Positions 1-8,271 of a stretch of DNA of 64,000 nucleotides are shown one piece after another. The first letter of the stretch is position 1, and each line of letters starts with the position of its first letter. Position numbers and translations under genes: made by a program. The stretch is from Proteinivorax tanatarense (GTDB lineage: Bacteria > Bacillota > Proteinivoracia > Proteinivoracales > Proteinivoracaceae), in assembly GCF_040267685.1 (NCBI RefSeq), contig NZ_CP158367.1:2604001-2668000 (forward strand), written 5' to 3'. Below the pieces are notes generated by a model. That model made no database searches and was not told the DNA's origin. It saw only the letters and a program-made list of their open reading frames with translations.

Positions 1-388
1 TCAACTCACCGTATTTTGTAGCATCTTTAATCTCCGGTATCACAAAGTACACATGGAACCGGGGTCTAGCTGCCTTACTACCTTTAACCTTCATGTGATT
101 TCTGCTATAAGCTGCTACAAATGGCACTCCAGCAAAAGAAATGGCCACGTCTAAAGGCTCCACCCAGTCCTTTGGATCATCTGAATGATCATTATCACAA
201 TCAAGGGGAATGTTATCCGCCTTGATGAAGTTGGCGTTTTTTCTATAGTTATCTTTGTACTCAGCTGTCACATGGTCGAACTTTATTGCTTCTAGCATAG
301 TAGCTTCATCTGTTACAACTACCTTCTTTGGATAGAGACAGTTTGATAAATTGCCCGTTGCATTTGATGCATATAAGGTAAACACCAT
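1..388 (-). CDS. AEP-type primase/polymerase N-terminus, partial
   Basis: 129 codons are present and the gene runs off the left edge of the window. It reads from an ATG at 388 and contains IPLDCDNDHSDDPKDW at about residues 60-75, an hhhDhD-type acidic motif typical of archaeo-eukaryotic primase (prim-pol) domains in phage and plasmid replication proteins. A following segment with AARPRFHVYFVIPE resembles the RpHxhY-type region of the same fold. The ATG overlaps the stop of the upstream 52-residue gene (TAATG), so the two are translationally coupled. In related phage cassettes this position is held by the VirE/primase protein; the helicase or VapE part would lie beyond the edge. Family assignment rests on motif and context only. 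Confidence 0.7.
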   Translation of the reverse strand, partial: MVFTLYASNATGNLSNCLYPKKVVVTDEATMLEAIKFDHVTAEYKDNYRKNANFIKADNIPLDCDNDHSDDPKDWVEPLDVAISFAGVPFVAAYSRNHMKVKGSKAARPRFHVYFVIPEIKDATKYGEL

Positions 389-546
389 TACTTCCTTGCC
401 TCCTCTAGTTTCCTCTGAAGGCCTTTCTTGGCTCCTTCAAGATTTCCTGAAAGAGCCTGGCCTTTTAATGTTTTCAACGTTTGCCTAGGGAGCAATTCTC
501 GATAACCTCCTAGGCTCTTAATAAAAAATTTTACAGCATCGTCCAT
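388..546 (-). CDS. 52-residue phage replication-block protein
   Basis: A short ORF read from the ATG at 546, two bases after the antirepressor stop, ending in a TAATG overlap with the primase gene. The product starts MDDAVKFFIKSLGGYRELL and is basic and helix-rich, ending in KGLQRKLEEARK. Tight packing between two clear phage genes, same strand and same-frame integrity support it as real. Small proteins of this sort are common in Firmicute phage replication blocks; I do not recognise a function. Confidence 0.7.
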   Translation of the reverse strand: MDDAVKFFIKSLGGYRELLPRQTLKTLKGQALSGNLEGAKKGLQRKLEEARK

Positions 547-548
547 CT

Positions 549-1334
549 TTACGCCGACTCCTGTCTTTCCACTAGTGGCAGCAGATTTTGCTCATTTTTG
601 AGTAAATCGTAGAGAAATAGTCTCCCTTTCTGTGTCCAGTAGGTGTGCATCTTATTTCTATTCGCATCGATGGCGTGGGTCTTAGACTGGGTATATCCCA
701 TATCTGCATAGTGCTGATACAGTAGCCATGTGCCATGCATCTTGTACTGGACCCCCAGCTCATGTAGTAACTTGTTTAAGGCTCTCCCACTCATACCATA
801 ATCCTTAGCAATCACTGTTATAGGCACCACCGACTTGTTTTGCAATACCAAGTCGTAGTAGCTGGCCTTTGGCTTAAGCTCTCCAATCATCTGCCTATTT
901 TTTGCATTTTCAAGTTCCAGTTCTTTTGCCTTTGCCTTGGCTTCCTTGTACTCAGTGAACATCTTAATGCCAAGGTCAGGATTTTTAAGGATATCATCCA
1001 ACAGCTTGTCCGCCATGTACACCCCGTGCTTTCTGATATCAGGTAGTACTTCATCAAAGATCCAACGTTCAAATCGTTCAGCTTCAGGAAGTTTAGATTT
1101 TACAATTAAGCGGTATAGATCGCCTTCAGGTATGAAGTTGATTTTCTGCTCGCCACCACTCGTAAGGACTCGGTGTTTTACCGACCCCTTTGTATGTCTG
1201 TTTACAGCATCATAAGGATCCACATAACCTAAAATTTTGGCGCACTCTGTTGCAGGGAAGTACTCCTTCCCATTTATGACTAACACCCCTATTTTCCCGA
1301 ACTCTGTATTGTTAAAAGTTTTCATTTCCTTCAT
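549..1334 (-). CDS. Phage antirepressor, BRO-N plus KilAC domains
   Basis: 261 residues from ATG 1334, which has a GGAG Shine-Dalgarno 7 bases upstream; a GTG at 1337 is the alternative. The N-terminal part (about residues 1-110) has the BRO-N pattern: ATECAKILGY, a conserved FIPEGDLYRLI segment and FERWIFDEVLPDIRKHGVYM. A coiled, charged linker (about 120-150, EYKEAKAKAKELELENAK) leads to a KilAC/ANT domain with an HTH-like SYYDLVLQ...TVIAKDYGMSGRALNKLLHELGV arrangement. Such proteins are DNA-binding antirepressors that trigger lytic development in many phages. It lies inside the replication block, 11-14 bases after the polymerase gene, which is a common phage arrangement. Confidence 0.9.
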   Translation of the reverse strand: MKEMKTFNNTEFGKIGVLVINGKEYFPATECAKILGYVDPYDAVNRHTKGSVKHRVLTSGGEQKINFIPEGDLYRLIVKSKLPEAERFERWIFDEVLPDIRKHGVYMADKLLDDILKNPDLGIKMFTEYKEAKAKAKELELENAKNRQMIGELKPKASYYDLVLQNKSVVPITVIAKDYGMSGRALNKLLHELGVQYKMHGTWLLYQHYADMGYTQSKTHAIDANRNKMHTYWTQKGRLFLYDLLKNEQNLLPLVERQESA

Positions 1335-1348
1335 CACAATTCTCCTCT

Positions 1349-3310
1349 CTAATCTTTCATATAGTATTCTGTTTCAAATCCATCTGCGTTCATCGGTAGC
1401 CCTTTTGCCCAAGGAATCCGCTCTGACATGATGCGGTTTATCTCATTAAGCGAGCTTTCACCCTTTGGGACATCTAGAACCACTTCATCATGGATATGGG
1501 CCACGATCTTAAAGCCTTTCTCATCCAGCCTTAGTAGGGCTTCTGCCAAACAGTCTCTTGCTGTCGCCTGAACAATATTTTCAACGAGACGACCTCCGTA
1601 TGTGCTTATGCGACCCCAAGCTCTAGTGGTCTGCTCCATGCCTTCATAGGTGAGCTTCTCCCTGTTAAACCGCTCATCCATCTCAATTCTTGGTTTTACA
1701 TACACAAGGTTTCTGCCTGAGGGTAGCTGGATAAAGAGCATTCCGCTTTTGTAGTAAAACTTCAGTCCGTGCCGCATAGTTACGAGTGTTCTTCCCTTGA
1801 CGGCTTTTATAGCTGCATCTTCTATCGCATACCAAGACTTCACAATGTTAGGATTGGCTTGTCTCCATGCGTCCACAATCCTTTTAAGCTCACTTTCACT
1901 AAGGCCCATTCTGTCAGCTCCCATAGCTTTCAGAGCTCCAACACTGCCCTGGTAGCCACAGGCCAAGGTTGCTATTTTACCTTTAGCCCTCAGCTCGTAC
2001 TCAGGATTGCCCCTCACAATTTTCTCAAGGGGTACACCAAACATGCGGCTTGCTGCCATTTCATAAATCTTCCCGTGTCCTTTAAATGTTTCCATTACCC
2101 ATGTCTCATTTGCTAGCCATGCAATTACCCTAGCTTCAATAGCACTAAAGTCTGATACGATAAGGCGATGACCTTTTGATGGAATAAAGGCGGTTCTAAT
2201 GAGCTGGGATAGGGTGTCCGGCACCGAGTCAAAGAGCATCTCTAAGGTTTCATAGTCTCCAGCTTTCAGAAGTTCTCTGGCAATGTTTAGGTCGGCCATG
2301 GTGTTTCTGGGCAGGTTCTGTATTTGTATTAATCTTCCAGAAAATCTCCCTGTGCGATTAGCACCATAGTACTGAATCAACCCTCCAGCTCTCTCGTCTT
2401 TCCTCATGGCTCTTGTCATGGCTTCATACTTTTTCACCGAGGTCTTAGACATCTCTTGCCTTAGTTCCAACAGTTGTCTCACTTCCTCAACTCCCGTTTC
2501 ATCCAGCAGTGCTGCTACTGCGTCTTTTGCTAAACTATCTACTTTTAATCCATGTATATCTTCCAACCAAGCTTTTAGCTGGGCAGGGCTATTAGGATTA
2601 TCTACCCCCGTTAAATCCTTGGCTTCCTTAGTCAATTTATTTTGATACTGTTCATCACACTTGATGGCGTGTTCTACCAACACCTTGTCGAGCCTTATTC
2701 CTCCATCATTTATCTTTTGGTCCAACTCCCATAGCTTCTGCTCCTTATCTATCATGGGGAAGGGAGTAAGCTTTCGCCTAATCTCCCGTTCCACCTCTAC
2801 ATCCTTTTTGCAGTAGGACTTAAACAACTCCCACTTCTCCCTGTCATGCACTGGCAGGTTTCTCGTTCTCCCGCCATTAGTGTTAGTGGCCCTGCAGGGC
2901 ATGGAGAAATATCTGATAAGAGCTTTACCTTCTTTCATCTTTTGTTCTTTGAGTCCTATCACCTTAGCCACTGCATCAAGATGTCCCGGCAGGCCCATAG
3001 TGAGTGCATGGGCCTGAGAGCATCTCCACTGCTCTGCTGGCATGTCCATTCCTAGATATGCTTTTAAGCAAGTTCTTTCAAACTGAGCATTATATGCTGT
3101 CTTAATTACTGTAGCGTCCGTTAATGCCGCTATAACCTCTTCTGGGATTGCTTCACCGCTTACTAAATCCACTACTTGTACTTCTTGATCATCAAAAGCA
3201 TAAGCAAAAAGTAGAATTTCAAAGTCCTCTGACTGAGAATATGGGTAGACTCCACTTTTTATGAGGTCAACACTGCTATAGGTTTCTAAGTCAATACTAA
3301 GCACTTTCAT
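1349..3310 (-). CDS. Phage family A DNA polymerase with 3'-5' exonuclease
   Basis: 653 residues from ATG 3310 (GGTGATAGGG just upstream); an upstream GTG at 3322 adds four residues. The N-terminus SIDLETYSSVDL is the DxE Exo I motif of a 3'-5' exonuclease. The polymerase domain shows motif A (VSDFSAIEARVIAWLA), motif B (RAKGKIATLACGYQG) and motif C (VAHIHDEVVLDVP, the HDE metal site). The size fits phage-type PolA enzymes that lack the 5' nuclease. It replicates the phage genome. The gene directly follows the DUF2815 gene, overlapping it by one base if the GTG is used, and precedes the antirepressor, all in one operon. The family is certain from the motifs; processivity factors are not seen. 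Confidence 0.95.
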   Translation of the reverse strand: MKVLSIDLETYSSVDLIKSGVYPYSQSEDFEILLFAYAFDDQEVQVVDLVSGEAIPEEVIAALTDATVIKTAYNAQFERTCLKAYLGMDMPAEQWRCSQAHALTMGLPGHLDAVAKVIGLKEQKMKEGKALIRYFSMPCRATNTNGGRTRNLPVHDREKWELFKSYCKKDVEVEREIRRKLTPFPMIDKEQKLWELDQKINDGGIRLDKVLVEHAIKCDEQYQNKLTKEAKDLTGVDNPNSPAQLKAWLEDIHGLKVDSLAKDAVAALLDETGVEEVRQLLELRQEMSKTSVKKYEAMTRAMRKDERAGGLIQYYGANRTGRFSGRLIQIQNLPRNTMADLNIARELLKAGDYETLEMLFDSVPDTLSQLIRTAFIPSKGHRLIVSDFSAIEARVIAWLANETWVMETFKGHGKIYEMAASRMFGVPLEKIVRGNPEYELRAKGKIATLACGYQGSVGALKAMGADRMGLSESELKRIVDAWRQANPNIVKSWYAIEDAAIKAVKGRTLVTMRHGLKFYYKSGMLFIQLPSGRNLVYVKPRIEMDERFNREKLTYEGMEQTTRAWGRISTYGGRLVENIVQATARDCLAEALLRLDEKGFKIVAHIHDEVVLDVPKGESSLNEINRIMSERIPWAKGLPMNADGFETEYYMKD

Positions 3311-3321
3311 CCCTATCACCA

Positions 3322-3849
3322 CTAGGATAAAAAGTCATCTTCAACAGCGGTAAAATCATCTTCTGCTTTTGGCTTGCCGCCTAGTGGTTCTCCGTCCTCT
3401 AGTTTTTGGATATTTTGAAGCCCACAAGCAATCCCCTTATTCCCATTAGCATTGTAGGCGTAAAACACGACACTCACTCTACAATAGCAACCGGAGTAAA
3501 ACTCTGTAGCATCAAGTATTGGCTGTAAATCCTTATCAACTACCCCCGGCTTTACTTTGCTATTGGCATTGATAAAATAGCTGTCGGCATAAGCTTCATC
3601 CTCTGGCCGATCTACATCACCATCACGAATGGGCGTTTTAAGATTTGCCGGTATTTTTCCGCCTAACTTGGATACTCCCTCTTTCTTGGCTGTTTCAATA
3701 GCTTTATTGATTTTATCTAGGGTCGTCTTATCACTTTTAGGAAAGATAAAACTAAGGCTATACTTAGGTTCACTTCCATTAACTGATTTAGGGTTAACTA
3801 CACTTACATAACTTGCAAGACCTTTTCCTGTAATTACTTTGGTTGACAT
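3322..3849 (-). CDS. DUF2815 ssDNA-binding-type phage protein
   Basis: 175 residues. The N-terminus (MSTKVITGKGLASYVSVVNP) and the segments KYSLSFIFPKSDKTT, PIRDGDVDRPEDEAYAD and FINANSKVKPGVVD are characteristic of the DUF2815 family, which is found beside phage DNA polymerases and DUF2800 nucleases. Members have an OB-like fold and are thought to act as single-stranded DNA-binding proteins. The C-terminus is strongly acidic (AEDDFTAVEDDFLS), as in SSB proteins, where the tail recruits partners. The gene sits between DUF2800 and the polymerase. Function is inferred from family and context. Confidence 0.88.
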   Translation of the reverse strand: MSTKVITGKGLASYVSVVNPKSVNGSEPKYSLSFIFPKSDKTTLDKINKAIETAKKEGVSKLGGKIPANLKTPIRDGDVDRPEDEAYADSYFINANSKVKPGVVDKDLQPILDATEFYSGCYCRVSVVFYAYNANGNKGIACGLQNIQKLEDGEPLGGKPKAEDDFTAVEDDFLS

Positions 3850-3866
3850 ATATTATCACTACTCCT

Positions 3867-5024
3867 TTATAAGTTGTTTTTAAAATCGATTTCTGCACTG
3901 CTTTTTACAGCAGGCCGTTTATCATCTTCCGGTACTAATCTCAATTTCCCAGGTGGCTTTTTAATAAGGTCACCGATAATTTGGCTGAACTCTTTTTTCC
4001 CCAACTCTTTTTCAAGCTTTGTAAGACTCAATAAGGATTTAGAATAGATCCGTTCTTCTGGATACCCAGCATTTAATAGCTTTTCTGCCACTTCTTTTTC
4101 AGAGGTGTACTTTCTTGTGGCTCTGCCCTCTACCAGCTTCATGCCGGGCCATGTCTTACCACATCTTGCCTTTTCAAAAGCGTAACTTTCTACATCAGTG
4201 GCCCATTTCTTAAATTCCTGTGCCTGCAGTAACACTTCTGTAATTTCCTCATCTGTTAGAAGTGCCGGTTCTTTAAAGTCCATGCAAGCCAACCTCATAT
4301 TTTCATCATGGCGAGCTCGGCACGTGGCTTTTACCTTACAAAAGCGGCAGTGCTCTCCGGGCTTAAAGTCTCCCTCTCCCTTAAAGGCTGCTTCTGCTCT
4401 TGGCCTTACAACTTCCTCTGCCCACTTTATAAGGTCTTTTGCTTCCATTTCATCGGTGGAAATGTTATCGAGTCTCGGCTGAATGATGGTCATCCTAACC
4501 GCCTTAATGTCGTAGAGAACGCCAAAGGTGTTAATCGCTCCTAAAGCATAGAGCCGAGCTTGGGGATTCCCAACTGCAGAAACTGCCACGCCTTTGCCTC
4601 CCTTTAGGTCAATTACTTCCAACACATCGTCTGTTACAATTACCACATCGCCAGTCCCAAAGCCCTCCCTAACCCACGGGCTGTAGTCCAGTCTTTCTTC
4701 AATTAGAATAAGTGGGTCTTTGCAACTGGATCTGGCTTCGTTAATTCTCTCAACCACAGCTGCTACATACTCATCCACCGCTGTCTGTATTTCCTCTGAG
4801 TAGAACTCACTTTTGTGCATCTGCTTAAGGTTTTTTTTAAAAGCGGCTTTCTGGATGTGACCTAGATGATGATGCAGATACAGCTCTGATAACCCATGCA
4901 TGAAAGTTCCCTCCATGGCATAGGGGCTGGTGGTATCCTCTATCTCTTCTTCCAGCCTGACACTCGGGCTGCAGTGGAGCCATCTGTGAGCCCCTGAAGC
5001 GGAAAGCAAAGCATGAGCCGCCAT
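3867..5024 (-). CDS. DUF2800 phage protein, PD-(D/E)XK nuclease-like
   Basis: 385 residues starting MAAHALLSASGAHRWLHCSPS, the typical DUF2800 N-terminus. The region around residues 105-150 (ILIEERLDYSPW, GTGDVVIVTDDVLEVIDLKGGKG) has the GxxD...(D/E)xK layout of RecB/Cas4-like PD-(D/E)XK nucleases. A cysteine set (HCRFCKVKATCRAR near residue 225) resembles the Fe-S cysteines of Cas4/AddB-type enzymes. It probably processes DNA ends in phage replication or recombination. The start codon abuts the stop of the next upstream gene (5024). The nuclease role is inferred from motifs. Confidence 0.88.
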   Translation of the reverse strand: MAAHALLSASGAHRWLHCSPSVRLEEEIEDTTSPYAMEGTFMHGLSELYLHHHLGHIQKAAFKKNLKQMHKSEFYSEEIQTAVDEYVAAVVERINEARSSCKDPLILIEERLDYSPWVREGFGTGDVVIVTDDVLEVIDLKGGKGVAVSAVGNPQARLYALGAINTFGVLYDIKAVRMTIIQPRLDNISTDEMEAKDLIKWAEEVVRPRAEAAFKGEGDFKPGEHCRFCKVKATCRARHDENMRLACMDFKEPALLTDEEITEVLLQAQEFKKWATDVESYAFEKARCGKTWPGMKLVEGRATRKYTSEKEVAEKLLNAGYPEERIYSKSLLSLTKLEKELGKKEFSQIIGDLIKKPPGKLRLVPEDDKRPAVKSSAEIDFKNNL

Positions 5025-5296
5025 TAAATCTCACCGGCTTTCTCTAGGATCTCTGCATACTTGTCTTCCGGAATATCACTGAGTTTCTTAGCACCAAAGC
5101 CAGTTATGAGTTCTTTGACTTCTTTTTGCTTTCCACTTTGCGATAGTTTGGCCAGTGCACCCCTGACTTCCTTAAAGCTAGGCTTCTTCTTTTTTGTTGC
5201 CGCTTCTGCACCATCTGCCTGTTGCTCTTTTGCTAATGCTTCAATGCTGTCTGCCAATTTCCTAAGATCCTTTGCAACTTGAAGGGTACCTTTCAT
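5024..5296 (-). CDS. Small phage protein of replication block (90 aa)
   Basis: 90 residues from ATG 5296, which has an AGGAGG ribosome binding site 7-8 bases upstream; a GTG at 5305 is less likely. The N-terminal half is a coiled stretch (VAKDLRKLADSIEAL) with a lysine-rich linker. The C-terminal half (FKEVRGALAKLSQSGKQKEV, LITGFGAKKLSDIPEDKYAEIL) matches a small family often found before DUF2800 genes in Firmicute phages and sometimes loosely annotated as rRNA biogenesis rrp5-like. I see no catalytic motif; it may be a replication accessory or DNA-binding protein. The preceding gene overlaps its start. Confidence 0.75.
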   Translation of the reverse strand: MKGTLQVAKDLRKLADSIEALAKEQQADGAEAATKKKKPSFKEVRGALAKLSQSGKQKEVKELITGFGAKKLSDIPEDKYAEILEKAGEI

Positions 5297-5498
5297 GGCC
5301 CGCACCTCCTTCCTTTAGTTCTTTGATCTCCACCGTCTCGACTGAATCACCGGGTGTAATCACAAGTAAACCCACATTTTTTCCTAGTAACCAATCAAGC
5401 ATCTTACTTCGGACGGTTTTCTTGCTGCTTTCAATTACAGGGTTTTTGTCGCTACCGGGCTTTGTCACATTGATTGTGACTTTGTGTTTAAGGCTCAT
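5262..5498 (-). CDS. Small phage protein of replication block (78 aa)
   Basis: 78 residues from ATG 5498, chosen because AAAGGAG stands 8 bases upstream; the in-frame TTG at 5516 lies before that site. The sequence MSLKHKVTINVTKPG, then a basic stretch, LLGKNVGLLVITPGDSVETVEIKEL, matches short beta-rich phage proteins with a conserved VLVITPGxxVExVxIxEL tail. It ends with an extra tail (KEGGAGHERYPSSCKGS) that overlaps the next gene by 35 bases. Function unknown; first small gene after the sigma-like factor. Confidence 0.7.
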   Translation of the reverse strand: MSLKHKVTINVTKPGSDKNPVIESSKKTVRSKMLDWLLGKNVGLLVITPGDSVETVEIKELKEGGAGHERYPSSCKGS

Positions 5499-5574
5499 TT
5501 TCCGACTCCTTTCCAAGGGCGATTAATTTGCCCCTCATCAATAAGCGAAAATAATAGACTATTCGAACCCCTTT

Positions 5575-6069
5575 TTAGGAAAAGTTTTTTCTTAATTTTG
5601 CATGGATCTTTTTTAGCCGTTTCCGGATTGCCGCTTCCGTTACGCCTTCTTCAGCAGCGATGTCTGTGTTGGAACGCTTGTCCATATATACTTTCTTAAA
5701 CAGTTCTTTCTGCTGCGGCAAAAGACAATCCATAGCTTGAGTAAGTTTACCCAGCATTTCTTGATGCTCGCCTTCTTCCTCTGCGTCAATACAAATGCTC
5801 TCAGGGTTTAAACTTTCATCTGCTAGGTATTTGTTACGATCATCTACTGACTCATTTTCACCGTTGCAATATGCATCTAAATGAGCACTGATCTTATACA
5901 CGTAGCGGTTGTGTGCGTCCACTTCATTGTCGTCAATAGAATGAAGCAGTGAGATGTCTGCTTCAGTAACTCCGTTTTCTCCTGGAGTAATAACGATTTG
6001 TCCCCCTTCAGCGGGATAATAGATGTAGTGCGTTCTCTTCTTTTGGCTTGTTTTGTACTTTTTTAACAT
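5575..6069 (-). CDS. Phage sigma-70-like factor, region 4 HTH
   Basis: 164 residues from ATG 6069, preceded by GAGAGGGG; longer starts at 6123 lack a ribosome binding site. The C-terminal third (MLGKLTQAMDCLLPQQKELFKKVYMDKRSN... then IAAEEGVTEAAIRKRLKKIHAKLRKNF) is a sigma region 4-type helix-turn-helix. The N-terminal part is an aromatic/basic strand region (THYIYYPAEGGQIVITPGENGVTEADI) followed by an HNRYVYKISAHLDAY segment, as in small sigma-like proteins of phages and integrative elements. It is the first gene of the replication operon and probably directs or modulates transcription of element genes. A short inverted repeat (TCTCT/AGAGA) partly overlaps its ribosome binding site. Confidence 0.8.
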   Translation of the reverse strand: MLKKYKTSQKKRTHYIYYPAEGGQIVITPGENGVTEADISLLHSIDDNEVDAHNRYVYKISAHLDAYCNGENESVDDRNKYLADESLNPESICIDAEEEGEHQEMLGKLTQAMDCLLPQQKELFKKVYMDKRSNTDIAAEEGVTEAAIRKRLKKIHAKLRKNFS

Positions 6070-6212
6070 GTTTGGCCCCTCTCTCGGAGAGAAAAGGGCA
6101 TGACAATCAGCCAAAAAACTCACCGTTTTTTTTTAAAACGCGAGTCTTTCAGCTGCTTTTTGAAAAGTACTTCTTATGCTTCTGGTTTAAGTTTACTAGA
6201 TAATAACCTTAT

Positions 6213-6239
6213 AAAAGCGGTCACTGTATGTCCGCTTTT
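6213..6239. other. Hairpin AAAAGCGG/CCGCTTTT upstream of sigma-like gene
   Basis: Eight-base inverted repeat (6213-6220 with 6232-6239) with an 11-base loop, flanked by A and T runs, so it could act as a weak terminator in either direction. The word TGTCCGCTTTT recurs at 6360-6370, in the hairpin just beyond the ImmA-type gene. It lies upstream of the phage operon. Confidence 0.5.
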
Positions 6240-6283
6240 GAGGAGTGAAAAAAATTAGGATGTATTAAAATTAAACAAAAAAA

Positions 6284-6323
6284 GAACCCTACAAAAACCT
6301 CAAATAAGGTTGATGTAGGGTTC
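6284..6323 (-). terminator. Rho-independent terminator of the ImmA-type gene
   Basis: GAACCCTAC (6284-6292) pairs with GTAGGGTTC (6315-6323), with an inner AACCT/AGGTT pair (6296-6300 with 6307-6311). On the minus strand the stem is followed by TTTTTTTGTTT. It ends transcription of the metallopeptidase gene before the phage operon. Confidence 0.85.
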
Positions 6324-6348
6324 GTCTAAAAATAGACATTAAAAAAAA

Positions 6349-6365
6349 CGGACAATCTCTGTCCG
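6349..6365. terminator. Short CGGACA/TGTCCG hairpin with A/T flanks
   Basis: Perfect 6-base stem with a 5-base loop, preceded by eight A and followed by CTTTT on the plus strand, so it is bidirectional in form. It sits between the ImmA-type gene stop (6388) and the stronger terminator at 6284-6323 and may be a first-stage terminator. Confidence 0.55.
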
Positions 6366-6387
6366 CTTTTCTAAAAAAAAATATATT

Positions 6388-8256
6388 TTATAAAGGATTA
6401 GCACCATGCTGCTGTAAAAAAGTTCTTATTTCATCCATTGTTTGGCTGGAAAGATGAGTTAAAGCAAAGCTGTACCATTGATGATCTGGATCAGTTAAAT
6501 TTAATGAAACCGGTGAGTTACTTATAATGTGGTTACTAATCTCTGGCGGCAAGTGTAAGCTCAAGCAGAGCAAGATAAGCGAATTGATAGAGCACTTCTC
6601 TTCACCATTAACGATTCTTCGAATCGTACGTTCATTGAGCTTGGTCCTCTCCCCAAGTTCTTTAAAAGTCACACCTCTCCATTTCTTTACCATTTTCAGC
6701 GAGCTGGTATAGCTCGTAGGAAGTTCGCCATATATACGGGCGTTTTCTGCCAATTCATCAGCTAGTAATTTGACTTTCTTTTCTTGAGTAGAGTGTTCAT
6801 ACCCGCCTCCGTATTTTATGCTAAGGCTGATATTTGAAGTTTGGTCTCTGTTCAAGAAACATTCGCTGTGATATCTTTCTCTGACATTAGATTCAATAGA
6901 CAGATCAAATACTATACAGCACTCATCCATATGAGTCCGGGCATAATCTGTTAATCTGGTGTTCCCAGACAGATCTTTCTCTAGATATTTTGGATGGTTC
7001 AAGACAAAGTGCGCATCTACATATTGGTAACTACCATCTTTAACAAGCGCATTTAGCTCTGGATTAGACATACTCTGGATTGCTGCATCTACTGCGCCGA
7101 TAGAGAAAGTTTGATTTCTCTTTAGCGAACCTTTTTTAAAACCATGAGGTTTAATGTAGCGACCATCTAAGTATGTAAATGTACCTATTGCTTCTTCATA
7201 CCCGGCATCAATCATGCGAATCTTTGCTGCAATACGAGATACGCAGAAAAAAGTAGCTAAAGCATCTATAACTGGTTCCATCACATCAATAAGCATGGTG
7301 GTTCCAGATTGTTGTTTATACTGCTTAATAAGCTCAAAAGCCTTTGTCTTAAACATAGCTAGGGGCATTTGGATTCTTGGCGCTAGGGCATTTGCTTGCC
7401 ATTCCATCCAATCAGTAGCCTCTTTATTGTTGTTTTTTATTCCTCCAGCTACCTGACACTTTATTTTGGTTGCACTGCTATTATAGAGTCTTTCTAGTTC
7501 AAATGCTTTTCTGTGCTTGTCCCAGTGCACACATTCATGAACAATGGTATTATTTACAGCACCTAGATTTCGCAGAAAATAGGCTTTAGGATCAACAAAT
7601 ATAGTCTGGGCTCTGACTGATGTACTTATGTATTCATGCTCATCTGGGTCATAGAAATCTGCCTCGCTGTCGTGAAAAAATATCTGCCCAAAAATAGATA
7701 AGTCTTCTGTTATATCCCTTAGTATCACTTCTAGACCCATTTTTTCAGCAAGTTTTTTTGGTTCAAGCGGCATAGGTTTTTTCAAGACCTCAGGATAGTG
7801 CCTTTGCAAAAAATCATTGGCTACAGCATCAAGCTGTTCCTTTTTAATATAAGGAACCAACGAGTCCGATAACGGTTGGTGGTTCTTGTTCTTTTGGCTG
7901 TAGAGACATATTTCTCTGATTGCAAAATCATCCAGGCTACATCCTAAATCCCCAGAGCATCGTAACAAAAACCACTTATTAAATAGATCGTAATCATCGT
8001 AGTGGTAATCACCCTCGTTGACCACAATTTCTGCATCTACGATAACATCAAACTCAATATTGAGCTCCGGAAAGTCCCTCACAGATACAAATTTGACTTC
8101 AACTTCTGAAAGAGAGATTTCCCCAATATGCTTTACATTTTTCAAGTCTAAATGTAAGTTGTCTGGGTTTTTTTCAATATACTTTTCTGTAGCAGAATAA
8201 AATTCGTTATAAAACCTGCTCGAGACGTAGTCAGTAAAAGAACGATTTGCCGCCAT
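6388..8256 (-). CDS. ImmA/IrrE-type metallopeptidase with C-terminal HTH
   Basis: 622 residues from ATG 8256 (GAGGGGGAG 6 bases upstream; the ATG at 8271 is part of that site). The middle carries the zinc motif HECVH (about residue 240) and a downstream EWQANALAPRIQMP segment giving the third ligand, the ImmA/IrrE (DUF955) layout. At about residues 518-565, FKELGERTKLNERTIRRIVNGEEKCS...LLCLSL is a Cro/XRE-type helix-turn-helix. The N-terminal 150 residues are of unknown type. ImmA-like proteases cleave repressors to switch mobile elements; long forms fused to HTH domains are often found beside restriction systems. It could regulate either the element to its left or the restriction cassette to its right. 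The protease call is firm, the target is unknown. Confidence 0.85.
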   Translation of the reverse strand: MAANRSFTDYVSSRFYNEFYSATEKYIEKNPDNLHLDLKNVKHIGEISLSEVEVKFVSVRDFPELNIEFDVIVDAEIVVNEGDYHYDDYDLFNKWFLLRCSGDLGCSLDDFAIREICLYSQKNKNHQPLSDSLVPYIKKEQLDAVANDFLQRHYPEVLKKPMPLEPKKLAEKMGLEVILRDITEDLSIFGQIFFHDSEADFYDPDEHEYISTSVRAQTIFVDPKAYFLRNLGAVNNTIVHECVHWDKHRKAFELERLYNSSATKIKCQVAGGIKNNNKEATDWMEWQANALAPRIQMPLAMFKTKAFELIKQYKQQSGTTMLIDVMEPVIDALATFFCVSRIAAKIRMIDAGYEEAIGTFTYLDGRYIKPHGFKKGSLKRNQTFSIGAVDAAIQSMSNPELNALVKDGSYQYVDAHFVLNHPKYLEKDLSGNTRLTDYARTHMDECCIVFDLSIESNVRERYHSECFLNRDQTSNISLSIKYGGGYEHSTQEKKVKLLADELAENARIYGELPTSYTSSLKMVKKWRGVTFKELGERTKLNERTIRRIVNGEEKCSINSLILLCLSLHLPPEISNHIISNSPVSLNLTDPDHQWYSFALTHLSSQTMDEIRTFLQQHGANPL

Positions 8257-8271
8257 AGCACTCCCCCTCAT

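Noticed and set aside
5535-5575. tRNA-like GGGGTTCGAATAG, possible attachment site
   Set aside because: Only a T-loop-like word; no acceptor stem, anticodon arm or matching repeat found.
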